A stretch of 64,000 nucleotides of DNA from Flavobacteriaceae bacterium F08102 (GCA_023015935.1 JALKAY010000003.1:310001-374000); one strand, 5' to 3'; shown: positions 16,712-24,681, counted from the stretch's first letter. Numbers and translations: made by a program. Notes: generated by a model from the letters alone, not told the origin.

Positions 16712-17389
16712 TTAGAAATTCGCAATTTGAGCAAGTCTCTCCATGTCGAGCAATTGAATTTTCCGCCCATCGGTAGAGATTAATTGGTCTTGTTTGAAAT
16801 CGTGTAGAACACGAGCTAGGGTTTCATTTACCGTTCCTGCCATATTTGCAAGATTGGAACGCGATAAGGTGATATGTGTAACGGTATCCTTATCGGTTTT
16901 ATACTTATCGTGTAAAATCAATAAGTTTAGCGCTACGCGTTCACGTACCGTGCGTTGTGATAAAACGGCCATGAGATTAGCCAAAACACTAAATTCGTGG
17001 CTGAGACTTTTGAGTAATAAGCGTGAAAACGATGAAGATGCATTTAATCGTTCATTAAAGTCATTTATGGTGATGAATGAAATAATTGAGTTTTCAATAG
17101 CGACGGTCGTATCCCCATAGGTATTTTCGCTTAAAACGGATGAATAACCAAAAAATTCTCCAGCATTATAGATGTATATGATTTGTTCTCGTCCATCATT
17201 GTCAATTTTATACTTTTTAACTTTACCACTTTTTAAATAAAAAATTCCTGTAGGTAGGGTTCCTTCAGTAAAAATGGGCTGATTTTTCCGATACTTTTTA
17301 TCCACCATTATCCGTTCGAGAATAGCTCGGTCAGCGAGCGGTAATTCGCGTAAAATTGATTGACTGTTGAATGTGAATTTTGTAATCAT
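16712..17389 (-). CDS. Crp/Fnr-family transcriptional regulator (cysteine-free)
   Basis: This 225-residue protein has a cyclic-nucleotide-like beta-roll (about 20-130, GIFYLKSGKVKKYK), a dimerisation helix and a Crp-type winged helix. The recognition helix reads TVNETLARVLHDF. It keeps the Glu and Arg that contact TTGAT in E. coli FNR (ExxxR spacing), with Ala in place of the FNR Ser. The protein has no cysteine, so it cannot bind an Fe-S cluster like FNR. Its signal may be a small molecule or another regulator. It is divergent from pckA over 136 bp, where an exact TTGAT-N4-ATCAA palindrome sits, making auto-regulation and pckA control likely. Confidence 0.88.
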   Translation of the reverse strand: MITKFTFNSQSILRELPLADRAILERIMVDKKYRKNQPIFTEGTLPTGIFYLKSGKVKKYKIDNDGREQIIYIYNAGEFFGYSSVLSENTYGDTTVAIENSIISFITINDFNERLNASSSFSRLLLKSLSHEFSVLANLMAVLSQRTVRERVALNLLILHDKYKTDKDTVTHITLSRSNLANMAGTVNETLARVLHDFKQDQLISTDGRKIQLLDMERLAQIANF

Positions 17390-17431
17390 AAATGGAATTC
17401 AAAGTTACATCATATTTGTTTTTTAAGCTAA

Positions 17432-17453
17432 AAATTTGATTTAAATCAAATTT
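17432..17453. promoter_or_regulatory. FNR-type operator between the Crp/Fnr gene and pckA
   Basis: A perfect 22 bp palindrome contains TTGATTTAAATCAA at 17436-17449, an exact match to the FNR/Crp-Fnr consensus TTGAT-N4-ATCAA. It is 43 bp from the regulator's start codon and 73 bp from the pckA start. No equal site was found elsewhere in the window. Confidence 0.75.
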
Positions 17454-17525
17454 ATGTAGGACAGCAATCAACAATGGTTGAGTATAGGCATTGTAGCTTT
17501 GTGACTATTAAAAAACAACAACGCT

Positions 17526-19127
17526 ATGACTAAAATAGAACAACTAAAAGCATTGGGAATTGAACCTACGAAGGAATTTTATTGGAACTTACCTGTTTCA
17601 ACTTTGGTAAGTCATACCCTGCAAAATAAACAAGGGGTATTGACCAATACAGGTGCGCTCGCATGTGATACGGGTGAGTTTACAGGGAGATCACCTAAAG
17701 ATAAATTTATCGTAAAAGATGCGGTTACTGAAGATACGGTTTGGTGGGGTGATGTAAACCATCCATTTGCTACCGAAGACTTTGATCAACTCTATGAGCG
17801 TGTTACTTCCTTTTTAGCTCAAAGAGAAATTTATGTAAAAGATGTACAAGCGGGTAGTAAAAAAGAGTATCAATTAAATGTTCGCGTTATTACTGAGAAT
17901 CCTTGGCAGAGTTTATTTGCGCACAATCTATTTTTGAGACCATCGGCAGCGGAGTTAGCAAGTTTTGAACACGAATGGCTCATTTTGGCGGCTCCAGGGT
18001 TTAAAGCTGATCCAAAAAGAGATAAAACAAGACAACACAATTTTACAATTATCAATTTTTCAAAAAAAGTAATTCTTATAGGAGGTAGTGCTTATACGGG
18101 AGAAATCAAAAAAGGGATTTTCACGATTTTGAATTATATTTTACCACAAGAGAAAAAAGTTCTTTCCATGCATTGTTCTGCGAACATTGGCGAAGATGAT
18201 ACGACGGCGGTCTTTTTTGGTTTATCAGGTACTGGTAAAACGACGTTGTCTGCAGATCCATCAAGGGCCCTTATCGGCGATGATGAACATGGTTGGGATG
18301 CGGAGCATGTCTTTAATTTTGAAGGAGGGTGTTATGCTAAATGTGTTAATTTGAGTAAAGAGAAAGAACCTCAAATTTTTTCTGCAGTACGTTTTGGAAC
18401 CCTCTTAGAAAATGTGCGATTTTATAAGGGTACGGATGTTGTTGATTATGATAATGTTGAAGTTACAGAAAATACGAGAGCTGCATATCCGATTGAGTAT
18501 ATCGATAACGCTGTAAAACCGTCGATAGGAGGGGTGCCTAAAAACATTTTCTTTTTAACCTGTGATGCCTTTGGTGTTTTACCTCCTATATCTAAATTAA
18601 CCGTTGGTCAAGCTATGTTTCACTTTATTTCTGGATATACTGCAAAAGTGGCTGGAACGGAAGCAGGCATTACGGAGCCTTGCACTACGTTTTCGGCCTG
18701 TTTTGGGGAGCCTTTTTTACCGTTACACCCAACTAAATATGCAGAACTATTAGGAGAAAAGTTAAAGCATGATCAAGTGAATGTTTGGCTAGTCAATACA
18801 GGATGGTCTGGCGGTGGTTATGGCGTGGGTGAACGTATAAAATTAGCTTATACCAGAGCCATGATTACAGCTGCACTCAATGGAAAATTAGAAGAGGTAC
18901 CTTATGAAAAACACGCTGTTTTTGGATTGCAAATGCCGATGGAATGTGAGGGAGTGCCTGCTGAGATTTTAAATCCTAAAAATACCTGGGCAGATGGTTC
19001 TAATTACGATGAAACTGCTGAAAAATTAGCCGCGCAATTTAATGATAACTTTAGAAAGTATGCATCCTTTGCGAATGATGAAATACGTTCTGGAGCTCCT
19101 GTAAATGCAGCTAAACTTGAAAAATAA
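17526..19127 (+). CDS. pckA: ATP-dependent phosphoenolpyruvate carboxykinase
   Basis: This 533-residue cytoplasmic enzyme converts oxaloacetate and ATP to PEP, CO2 and ADP (gluconeogenesis), or the reverse under fermentative conditions. The kinase-1a motif is GLSGTGKTTLS with Lys238. The kinase-2 loop GDDEHGWD and the TGRSPKDKFIV substrate-binding segment are also present, as is the family motif NTGWSGGGYG near residue 430. Length matches the ATP-type family. The promoter region holds an FNR-type box shared with the divergent Crp/Fnr gene. The next gene starts only 6 bp after the stop, so pckA may be co-transcribed with the GDCCVxC and gcvH genes. Confidence 0.96.
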   Translation: MTKIEQLKALGIEPTKEFYWNLPVSTLVSHTLQNKQGVLTNTGALACDTGEFTGRSPKDKFIVKDAVTEDTVWWGDVNHPFATEDFDQLYERVTSFLAQREIYVKDVQAGSKKEYQLNVRVITENPWQSLFAHNLFLRPSAAELASFEHEWLILAAPGFKADPKRDKTRQHNFTIINFSKKVILIGGSAYTGEIKKGIFTILNYILPQEKKVLSMHCSANIGEDDTTAVFFGLSGTGKTTLSADPSRALIGDDEHGWDAEHVFNFEGGCYAKCVNLSKEKEPQIFSAVRFGTLLENVRFYKGTDVVDYDNVEVTENTRAAYPIEYIDNAVKPSIGGVPKNIFFLTCDAFGVLPPISKLTVGQAMFHFISGYTAKVAGTEAGITEPCTTFSACFGEPFLPLHPTKYAELLGEKLKHDQVNVWLVNTGWSGGGYGVGERIKLAYTRAMITAALNGKLEEVPYEKHAVFGLQMPMECEGVPAEILNPKNTWADGSNYDETAEKLAAQFNDNFRKYASFANDEIRSGAPVNAAKLEK

Positions 19128-19133
19128 TAACAT

Positions 19134-19334
19134 ATGACCACAGAAAATACAGAAGCAATGATAACCTGTCCTTATTGTGGGTCAAAATTCAAAAAAAAAG
19201 TCCCCAGTAAAGGAAAGCATATCAATTGTAAATGTGTTTTTTGTCATACGGTTTTTGGAATAAACACTTCAGATGATTGTTGTGTCTATTGTGCATACAG
19301 TGATGTGAAGTGTCCAAATTCACAAAAAAAATAA
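19134..19334 (+). CDS. GDCCVxC-domain cysteine-rich mini-protein
   Basis: This 66-residue protein carries nine cysteines: a CPYC knuckle (12-15), NCKCVFC (Cys32, 34, 37), DDCCVYC (Cys49, 50, 53) and Cys60. The arrangement matches the family named GDCCVxC domain-containing (seleno)protein, some members of which use selenocysteine. Here the positions are ordinary cysteines and the leading Gly of the motif is Asp. Metal or redox roles are proposed for the family but not proven. It lies 6 bp after pckA, and gcvH starts 8 bp after its stop. A GTG inside this gene (19310) could extend gcvH but is unlikely to be used. Confidence 0.75.
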   Translation: MTTENTEAMITCPYCGSKFKKKVPSKGKHINCKCVFCHTVFGINTSDDCCVYCAYSDVKCPNSQKK

Positions 19335-19342
19335 GTAAAAAC

Positions 19343-19723
19343 ATGAATATACCCTCAACACTTTTATATACCCCTGATCACGAATGGGTTCGCATTGAAA
19401 AGGAGGTCGCTTATATCGGAATTACGGATTTTGCGCAACGAGAATTAGGTGATATCGTATATGTGGAAGTGGATACGCTCGATGAAACCTTAAAGCGAAA
19501 CGATGTATTTGGTACGGTTGAAGCTGTAAAAACGGTTTCAGATCTCTTTCTACCCTTGGATGGGGAAATCATAGCGATAAACCCGAAATTGGAGACTCAA
19601 CCAGAATTGGTTAACACAGATCCTTACGGAGAAGGCTGGATGATCCAAGTGAAAATTGATGAAAATACTTCGGTTCAAGGTTTGTTGAAAGCAGATGACT
19701 ATGCTAAAGTTATTGGTGCTTAA
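19343..19723 (+). CDS. gcvH: Glycine cleavage system H protein
   Basis: This is a 126-residue lipoyl carrier protein, starting at the ATG at 19343. Family landmarks are YTPDHEWV, GITDFAQRELGDIVYVE, GTVEAVKTVSDLFLPLDGEI with the lipoyl-attachment Lys63, and TDPYGEGWMI. It shuttles the aminomethyl group between P, T and L proteins in glycine catabolism. The P, T and L genes are not in the window, as is common for Bacteroidota. It follows the GDCCVxC gene by 8 bp and precedes a degenerate paralogue by 13 bp. Confidence 0.92.
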   Translation: MNIPSTLLYTPDHEWVRIEKEVAYIGITDFAQRELGDIVYVEVDTLDETLKRNDVFGTVEAVKTVSDLFLPLDGEIIAINPKLETQPELVNTDPYGEGWMIQVKIDENTSVQGLLKADDYAKVIGA

Positions 19724-19736
19724 ATAAAGTTGAACC

Positions 19737-20108
19737 ATGCAGGTACCAAAAAGTAGTTATTATACCAAACAACATTTGTGGTTACAGAAGATTGGACTAT
19801 GTGATTTTTATGTAGGAATTACCGATTTTGGTCAAAAAGTAATTGGAACTATTGATTTGATTGAACTCTCTCATAAAGGAAGTGCCCTTAAAAAAGGCAC
19901 TTCTTGGGGAGTGGTGTATGGTAGCAATGATACGTTTAATTTAATAGCGCCATTTGATGGTGAAATCGTTGAGGTTAATGCCGATTTACAACGTCATACT
20001 GCTTCTGTAAATTCAGATCCATACAAGCATTGGTTTGCTATTTTGACTACTTCGTTAACCACGACTTCATTATTAACTTTTCAGGATTATATGCGGTTGA
20101 CAGAATGA
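19737..20108 (+). CDS. GcvH-like protein lacking the lipoyl lysine
   Basis: This 123-residue protein is collinear with the adjacent GcvH: YTKQHLWL for YTPDHEWV, GITDFGQKVIG for GITDFAQRELG, IAPFDGEIVEVN for LPLDGEIIAIN, and SDPYKHWFAIL for TDPYGEGWMIQ. The residue aligned with lipoyl Lys63 is Asn64 (in YGSNDTF), so it cannot carry lipoate at the normal site. It may be an inert partner, a binding or scaffold protein, or a regulator. It begins 13 bp after gcvH, so the two are probably made together from a duplication. It is clearly homologous and under coding constraint (intact frame), but its function is unknown. Confidence 0.8.
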   Translation: MQVPKSSYYTKQHLWLQKIGLCDFYVGITDFGQKVIGTIDLIELSHKGSALKKGTSWGVVYGSNDTFNLIAPFDGEIVEVNADLQRHTASVNSDPYKHWFAILTTSLTTTSLLTFQDYMRLTE

Positions 20109-20284
20109 TCTTCAACGGCCTTATAGATGTGAGAATTGTTGGTGCGATTTAACAAGGCTTCTAGACTGGGGATTAATTGAAGGAGACGTGATGTTTACAA
20201 TTAAAAACCATTTCTAGGTATGTGGAAGTACATTAAAATTAACGGTTTAAAGAATTTGGACAATGATTAAAATAAAATGGACCT

Positions 20285-21529
20285 ATGAATATACTCGATA
20301 AATTACCAATGAGACTTGGTCCTTTAGGGGATCACGCACATTATGCACATGGTTATTATGCCTATCCACGGCTTGAAGGGGAAATCAGTAATAAAATGAT
20401 TTTTAATGGAGAGGAAAAGTTAGTCTGGAGTCTTAATAATTATTTAGGATTAGCAAACCACCCAGAAGTTAGAGCAGCCGATAATGAAGGTGTGAAACGG
20501 TACGGATTGGCTTATCCTATGGGAGCTCGAATGATGAGCGGGAATACGTATTTACATGAAAAATTCGAGGCTGAAATTTCAGCTTTTGTACAAAAAGAAG
20601 ATGCCTTTCTATTAAACTACGGGTATCAAGGGATGGTATCTATAATAGATAGTTTAGTAGATAGAAATGACGTAATTGTATACGATGCAGAGTCACATGC
20701 CTGCATCCTCGATGGAATGCGATTGCATATGGGGAAGCGGTTTGTTTTTAAGCATAACAATATAGAAGATTGTGAATTGCAATTACAACGTGCTAAAAAA
20801 ATAACCGAGAAAACTCAAGGGGCAATATTAGTGATTACCGAAGGTGTTTTTGGAATGCGTGGAGATCAAGGTAAATTGAAAGAAATTGTAGCGCTAAAAG
20901 AAAAATATGATTTTTCACTATTGGTAGATGATGCACATGGAATTGGTTGTATGGGGAAAACGGGTGCTGGAACTGGTGAGGAGCAAGGAGTGCAGGAAGG
21001 AATTGATTTTTACTTTGGAACTTTTGCCAAATCATTTGCTGGAATTGGAGCCTTTATTGCCAGTACCAAAGAAGCCATTACGTTTTTCAAATACAATATG
21101 CGTTCACAAATATTTGCAAAAGCACTTCCTATGCCCATGGTTTTTGGTGCATTAAAACGACTCGAGTTAATGAAAACAAGGCCGGAATTAAGAGCAAAAT
21201 TATGGAAAATTACGAAGGCTTTACAAGATGGCCTACGCACATCAGGGTTTGAGATTGGGGATACGAATTCTCCAGTGACCCCGGTCTATCTAAATGGATC
21301 TATTTCAGAAGCCACTGCTTTGGTAAATGATTTGAGAGAAAACTATCATCTATTTTGTTCGATGGTAGTCTATCCAGTGGTCCCTAAAGGCATGATTATT
21401 TTGCGATTAATTCCCACGGCAGTTCACACCCTAGAAGATGTAAATCGAACGCTGTTAGTTTTCAATGAAATAAGAGGGAAACTTATGAATGGTGGGTATA
21501 AAAAAACAATCGAACAGCCCGCTGTTTAA
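20285..21529 (+). CDS. Alpha-oxoamine synthase-family PLP enzyme
   Basis: This 414-residue fold-type I PLP enzyme belongs to the group of 2-amino-3-ketobutyrate CoA ligase, 8-amino-7-oxononanoate synthase and serine palmitoyltransferase. Landmarks are NNYLGLANHPEV, GARMMSGNTYLHEKFE, DAESHACILDG, EGVFGMRGD, VDDAHGIGCMG (Asp215, His218) and the PLP lysine Lys249 in GTFAKSFAGIG. Family members condense an acyl-CoA with an amino acid. In Bacteroidota the candidates are sphingolipid (serine) or sulfonolipid (cysteate) synthesis. The N-terminus differs from Bacteroides serine palmitoyltransferase, so I leave the substrate open. A strong terminator follows. Confidence 0.85.
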   Translation: MNILDKLPMRLGPLGDHAHYAHGYYAYPRLEGEISNKMIFNGEEKLVWSLNNYLGLANHPEVRAADNEGVKRYGLAYPMGARMMSGNTYLHEKFEAEISAFVQKEDAFLLNYGYQGMVSIIDSLVDRNDVIVYDAESHACILDGMRLHMGKRFVFKHNNIEDCELQLQRAKKITEKTQGAILVITEGVFGMRGDQGKLKEIVALKEKYDFSLLVDDAHGIGCMGKTGAGTGEEQGVQEGIDFYFGTFAKSFAGIGAFIASTKEAITFFKYNMRSQIFAKALPMPMVFGALKRLELMKTRPELRAKLWKITKALQDGLRTSGFEIGDTNSPVTPVYLNGSISEATALVNDLRENYHLFCSMVVYPVVPKGMIILRLIPTAVHTLEDVNRTLLVFNEIRGKLMNGGYKKTIEQPAV

Positions 21530-21617
21530 GTACATCGTGTAGGGTAAATACCTTTGTTAAGACGAATTGGTTGTATCTGCTAATTCATAAAATTAGGATT
21601 ACATTTTTTTTTTTTTG

Positions 21618-21676
21618 ACAGGAAGAAGGCATAAATAATGTTTATGGCTCCCTTCCTGTTTTTTTTTTTTTTTTTT
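21618..21676 (+). terminator. Rho-independent terminator after the alpha-oxoamine synthase gene
   Basis: An 8 bp outer stem (ACAGGAAG / CTTCCTGT) with a further CATAAA/TTTATG inner stem (21618-21659) is followed by 17 T residues (21660-21676). A second T-run at 21604-21616 precedes the stem on the same strand, so this terminates rightward transcription only. Confidence 0.85.
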
Positions 21677-21701
21677 GAGGTGTGTTAGATTCATATAGAT
21701 C

Positions 21702-23351
21702 CTATAAATTTTCCCGTGCTCTTTCGATGGCTGTATGAATTTCTTTCACCACATGCTGTTTATCGATAGTTAAGAATACCTCATTTTTTTCGAAATCTTT
21801 TCGAAGAGATTCACTAACACCTGATATGATTACTTTGATATTTCGTTTATTATACGTTTTTATAATTTCTTTAATGCTTTGATATCCTGTAGCATCTATA
21901 AGTGGAACGTAGCGCATCCGTATAATAATGACTTTTGGTTGTACATGTGTATTGGTGATTGTCTCTTGAAACTGTCGTGCTGCACCGAAAAAAAGAGGGC
22001 CATTGATTTCATATAAAATGACACCTTTTGGAATGTCTAATTGCTCTTCGTCAAAGAGGTGCTCTTTATGGTTGTTTTCAGCAGAGAAATTTTCAATATT
22101 TACCGCTTGACTCATACGTTTCATAAACATAAAACTCGATAGAACGATGCCAATTTCTATGGCAATTACCAAATCAAAGATTATGGTAAGAAAAAAGGTG
22201 GTTAAAAGAATAATTATATCCATTCTATTTCCCTTTAAAATGGATTTAAATTGTTTCCATTCACTCATGTGATAAGCTACAACCACTAATATACCGGCCA
22301 AACATGACATGGGAATTAATTTGGCATACGGGGCAAAAAGAAGCATGATAGCTAAGAGTGCGATTGCGTGGATAATTCCCGCTATAGGTGTTCGTCCACC
22401 GTTTTTAACATTGGTGGCAGTTCGTGCAATGGCACCTGTTGCTGGAATTCCGCCAAATAAAGACGACATGATGTTTGCGGCTCCTTGTGCTATTAGTTCC
22501 ATATTAGAGCGATGTTTTCCTCCAATCATCGAATCAGAAACAACAGCAGATAGGAGCGATTCAATGCTTCCCAGGATAGCGATGGCAAAAGCGGGTTGAA
22601 TGAGGGCTTTGATGGTTTCGAAATTAAGGGATGGAAAATGTGGAGCGCCAAGTTTGTTTGGAATGGTTCCGAAATTACTTTCTATGGTATCTACAGGGAT
22701 GTCAAACAGGATCACTACTACTGTAGAGAGTACAATAGCAATGATAGACCCCGGAATGGTTTTAACCATTTTTTGAAAATGAAGAGAAATAAGGATGGTA
22801 CCCATAGCAATACTGACAGCGTACCAATTGACATGATGAAAATTCTGAAAATATACCGCCCATTTTTCAATAAAATCAGCGGGTACATCAGTTATATGAA
22901 GTCCAAAAAAATCATTGACTTGCGATGAAAATATAATAAGGGCAATACCACTAGTGAAACCAACAATGAGTGAATAGGGTATGTATTTGAGTAAGTTTCC
23001 GAGTTGGGCAAGTCCAAACCCAATAATGATAAACCCTGCCATTAAGGTGGCAATGGTTAACCCGTCGGTCCCATATTCTTGTACAATGCCATAAACAATG
23101 ACAATAAATGCACCTGTTGGTCCTCCAATTTGTACGCGACTTCCTCCAAAAGTAGAAATAACAATTCCCGCAATAATGGCGGTGACAATCCCTTTTTCAG
23201 GGGATACGCCTGAAGCAATTGCAAAGGCAATGGCCAAAGGGAGGGCTACAATCCCAACAATCAATCCTGAAAGTATGTCCTTTCGAATTGTTTCTCTAGA
23301 AATTCCTTGCTTAATGAGAGAAAATAATTTGGGAATAAACTCTTTACGCAT
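21702..23351 (-). CDS. SulP-family anion transporter with STAS domain
   Basis: This 549-residue inner-membrane protein has a SulP/SLC26 transport domain (about 20-420). It starts with the conserved SGLIVGIVALPLAIAFAIASGV and GGSRVQIGGPTGAF segments, followed by many hydrophobic helices. The C-terminal STAS domain (about 440-545) includes GVILYEINGPLFFGAA and LIDATGYQSI. Members transport sulfate, bicarbonate or other anions. No carbonic anhydrase or sulfate assimilation gene is adjacent, so the substrate cannot be assigned. It is divergent from a Crp/Fnr regulator over an intergenic region full of ATGTT half-sites, suggesting control by that regulator. Confidence 0.92.
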   Translation of the reverse strand: MRKEFIPKLFSLIKQGISRETIRKDILSGLIVGIVALPLAIAFAIASGVSPEKGIVTAIIAGIVISTFGGSRVQIGGPTGAFIVIVYGIVQEYGTDGLTIATLMAGFIIIGFGLAQLGNLLKYIPYSLIVGFTSGIALIIFSSQVNDFFGLHITDVPADFIEKWAVYFQNFHHVNWYAVSIAMGTILISLHFQKMVKTIPGSIIAIVLSTVVVILFDIPVDTIESNFGTIPNKLGAPHFPSLNFETIKALIQPAFAIAILGSIESLLSAVVSDSMIGGKHRSNMELIAQGAANIMSSLFGGIPATGAIARTATNVKNGGRTPIAGIIHAIALLAIMLLFAPYAKLIPMSCLAGILVVVAYHMSEWKQFKSILKGNRMDIIILLTTFFLTIIFDLVIAIEIGIVLSSFMFMKRMSQAVNIENFSAENNHKEHLFDEEQLDIPKGVILYEINGPLFFGAARQFQETITNTHVQPKVIIIRMRYVPLIDATGYQSIKEIIKTYNKRNIKVIISGVSESLRKDFEKNEVFLTIDKQHVVKEIHTAIERARENL

Positions 23352-23407
23352 GGTATTGTGAATTTAATAAAAGGATAAAAACTAAAATTTAAACGCAAAT
23401 ATACGAT

Positions 23408-23449
23408 AAATGTTAATTTTAAACCTAACATTTGTTATGTTTAAATGTT
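23408..23449. promoter_or_regulatory. Cluster of ATGTT half-sites between SulP and Crp/Fnr genes
   Basis: Four ATGTT/AACAT half-sites occur within 42 bp. AAATGTTA (23408-23415) and TAACATTT (23426-23433) form a perfect inverted repeat spaced by 10. AACAT-N5-ATGTT (23427-23441) overlaps it, and a further ATGTT lies at 23445-23449. The cluster is directly upstream of the -7 element of the Crp/Fnr gene, a good position for auto-regulation. Confidence 0.45.
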
Positions 23450-23459
23450 GATTTTGTCC

Positions 23460-23467
23460 TATATTTG
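23460..23467 (+). promoter_or_regulatory. -7 promoter element of the second Crp/Fnr gene
   Basis: TATATTTG is an exact TAnnTTTG match ending 5 bases before the ATG at 23472. A TTG at 23432-23434 lies 25 bp upstream. This geometry predicts a transcript with almost no leader and rules out the upstream in-frame ATG at 23445, which would lie before the transcription start. Confidence 0.5.
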
Positions 23468-23471
23468 CGTT

Positions 23472-24170
23472 ATGAAAGATTTTTATGCGCAATTTGATTT
23501 TCAAAGTAATTTACTTTTTGATGCCTTGACGGTTTCTGAAAAAAATAAAGTATTTACGGCTATGGAGCCTTTGTTTATTCCTAAAGGGAGTCGTTTGTTT
23601 TATGAAGAGGGAATTCCAACGGGAATTTTTCAATTAAAAAAAGGAAAGGCAAAAAAAATCAAGCGAGGTTTTTCTGGATCTGAACAAATATTTTACATCT
23701 ATACAGCGGGAGATGTGTTGGGATATCACGCGTTATTTGGGGAAGAGCGCTATCAAGATTCATGTGAAGCCTTAGAGGATTTAGAAGTGTCTTTCATTCC
23801 AAAAGATGTTTTTTTTGCATTGCTAAAAAGCATCCCTACTTTACAGCAAACCTTTATCAAGAATATTGGTCATGAGTTCGGTGTTTTAGCAAATATTATT
23901 GCCGTATTAGCACAAAAAAATCAACATGCGCGTCTAGCTATTAATTTGCTGATTTTAGATCATCGTTTTAACCAACAGTGTCAGGACTATAATGGAATTG
24001 ATTTAACACGAGAAGATTTGGCCAATATTATTGGGACTTCTCCCGAAAGTTTAGGGAGAAGTTTAAAACATTTTAGAGAGCAAGGGATTATTGTTGTCGA
24101 AAAAAGAGTGATTTATATTAAAAATAAACAAGCTCTGTTTCAATTGTTACAAATGGAGGTAGATTTTTGA
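23472..24170 (+). CDS. Crp/Fnr-family transcriptional regulator
   Basis: This regulator has 232 residues from the ATG at 23472. An in-frame ATG 27 bases upstream lies ahead of the probable promoter. An N-terminal beta-roll sensor (GIFQLKKGKAKKIKRG) is followed by a dimer helix (IKNIGHEFGVLANIIAVLAQ) and a winged helix (LTREDLANIIGTSPESLGRSLKHFREQGII). It is a paralogue of the regulator at 16712-17389 and keeps the recognition-helix Glu and Arg (ESLGR). It contains a few scattered cysteines but no FNR-like N-terminal cluster. It is divergent from SulP and likely regulates it (inference from the shared operator region). Confidence 0.88.
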   Translation: MKDFYAQFDFQSNLLFDALTVSEKNKVFTAMEPLFIPKGSRLFYEEGIPTGIFQLKKGKAKKIKRGFSGSEQIFYIYTAGDVLGYHALFGEERYQDSCEALEDLEVSFIPKDVFFALLKSIPTLQQTFIKNIGHEFGVLANIIAVLAQKNQHARLAINLLILDHRFNQQCQDYNGIDLTREDLANIIGTSPESLGRSLKHFREQGIIVVEKRVIYIKNKQALFQLLQMEVDF

Positions 24171-24358
24171 TATCATAAACGTATCGCCCCTTTTTTTGAG
24201 GCTAATGATCGCCTAAAATTCAGCTACTTTTTGTTGCGTTAAGTATAGTGATATCCATCTTGTTATAAAGTGCCTTTTTTAAGAAAATTTTTATACATAA
24301 TATTAATTAAAAATAAAAAATTCAAGATGTGTTCATTATTTTATATAAACAATTTTAG

Positions 24359-24366
24359 TATGTTTG
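24359..24366 (+). promoter_or_regulatory. -7 promoter element of the small His/Cys protein gene
   Basis: TATGTTTG matches TAnnTTTG exactly and ends 6 bases before the ATG at 24373, again predicting a leaderless or nearly leaderless message. Confidence 0.45.
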
Positions 24367-24372
24367 TCTTTG

Positions 24373-24681
24373 ATGAACAATCGTCGTTTAAAATATAGTA
24401 TTACCTATTTTTTGCTAGGTCTTTTTCTCATAACGAAATTGACTAGCTTGCATGTGTTGGGACATGCAGACGACAAAGAGCATATTGTGCATTGTCTTAT
24501 TTGTGATCAAGTCATTGCACACAACTTAACGCCGGCACTTACGCCTGATTTAGAGGTGTACACCATAAAGCCGCTTGAGATTATTGCACAAAAAGAGATT
24601 TTACCAAGCTATTCATTTGTAATCTCCAATGTAATTTCTACAGATCAACTTTTTTCTAGACCCCCTCCCGCAGGAGTATAA
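24373..24681 (+). CDS. Small membrane-anchored or secreted His/Cys-motif protein
   Basis: This 102-residue protein has an N-terminal hydrophobic segment (about 9-29), serving as signal or anchor. A short extracytoplasmic part follows with GHADDKEH and HCLIC (His40, Cys41, Cys44) and then a proline-rich C-terminus RPPPAGV. Small proteins of this layout occur in flavobacteria upstream of TonB-dependent receptors and ABC transporters, and the His/Cys pattern suggests metal or haem contact, but I know no proven function. Here no receptor follows; instead 455 bp of non-coding DNA separate it from an ABC exporter operon. I start at ATG 24373 rather than the TTG three codons upstream, which overlaps the -7 element. 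Confidence 0.6.
   Translation: MNNRRLKYSITYFLLGLFLITKLTSLHVLGHADDKEHIVHCLICDQVIAHNLTPALTPDLEVYTIKPLEIIAQKEILPSYSFVISNVISTDQLFSRPPPAGV

Noticed and set aside
19310-19342. GTG start extending gcvH by 11 residues into the GDCCVxC gene
   Set aside because: The extension is lysine-rich, not found in H proteins, and the ATG at 19343 gives the standard N-terminus.
19880-19902. Hairpin AAGTGCC / GGCACTT inside the GcvH-like gene
   Set aside because: It is within an intact coding sequence and has no T-tract after it, so it is unlikely to be a terminator.
21702-24170. Idea of a bicarbonate-concentrating SulP/carbonic anhydrase module
   Set aside because: No carbonic anhydrase gene is present near SulP in this window.
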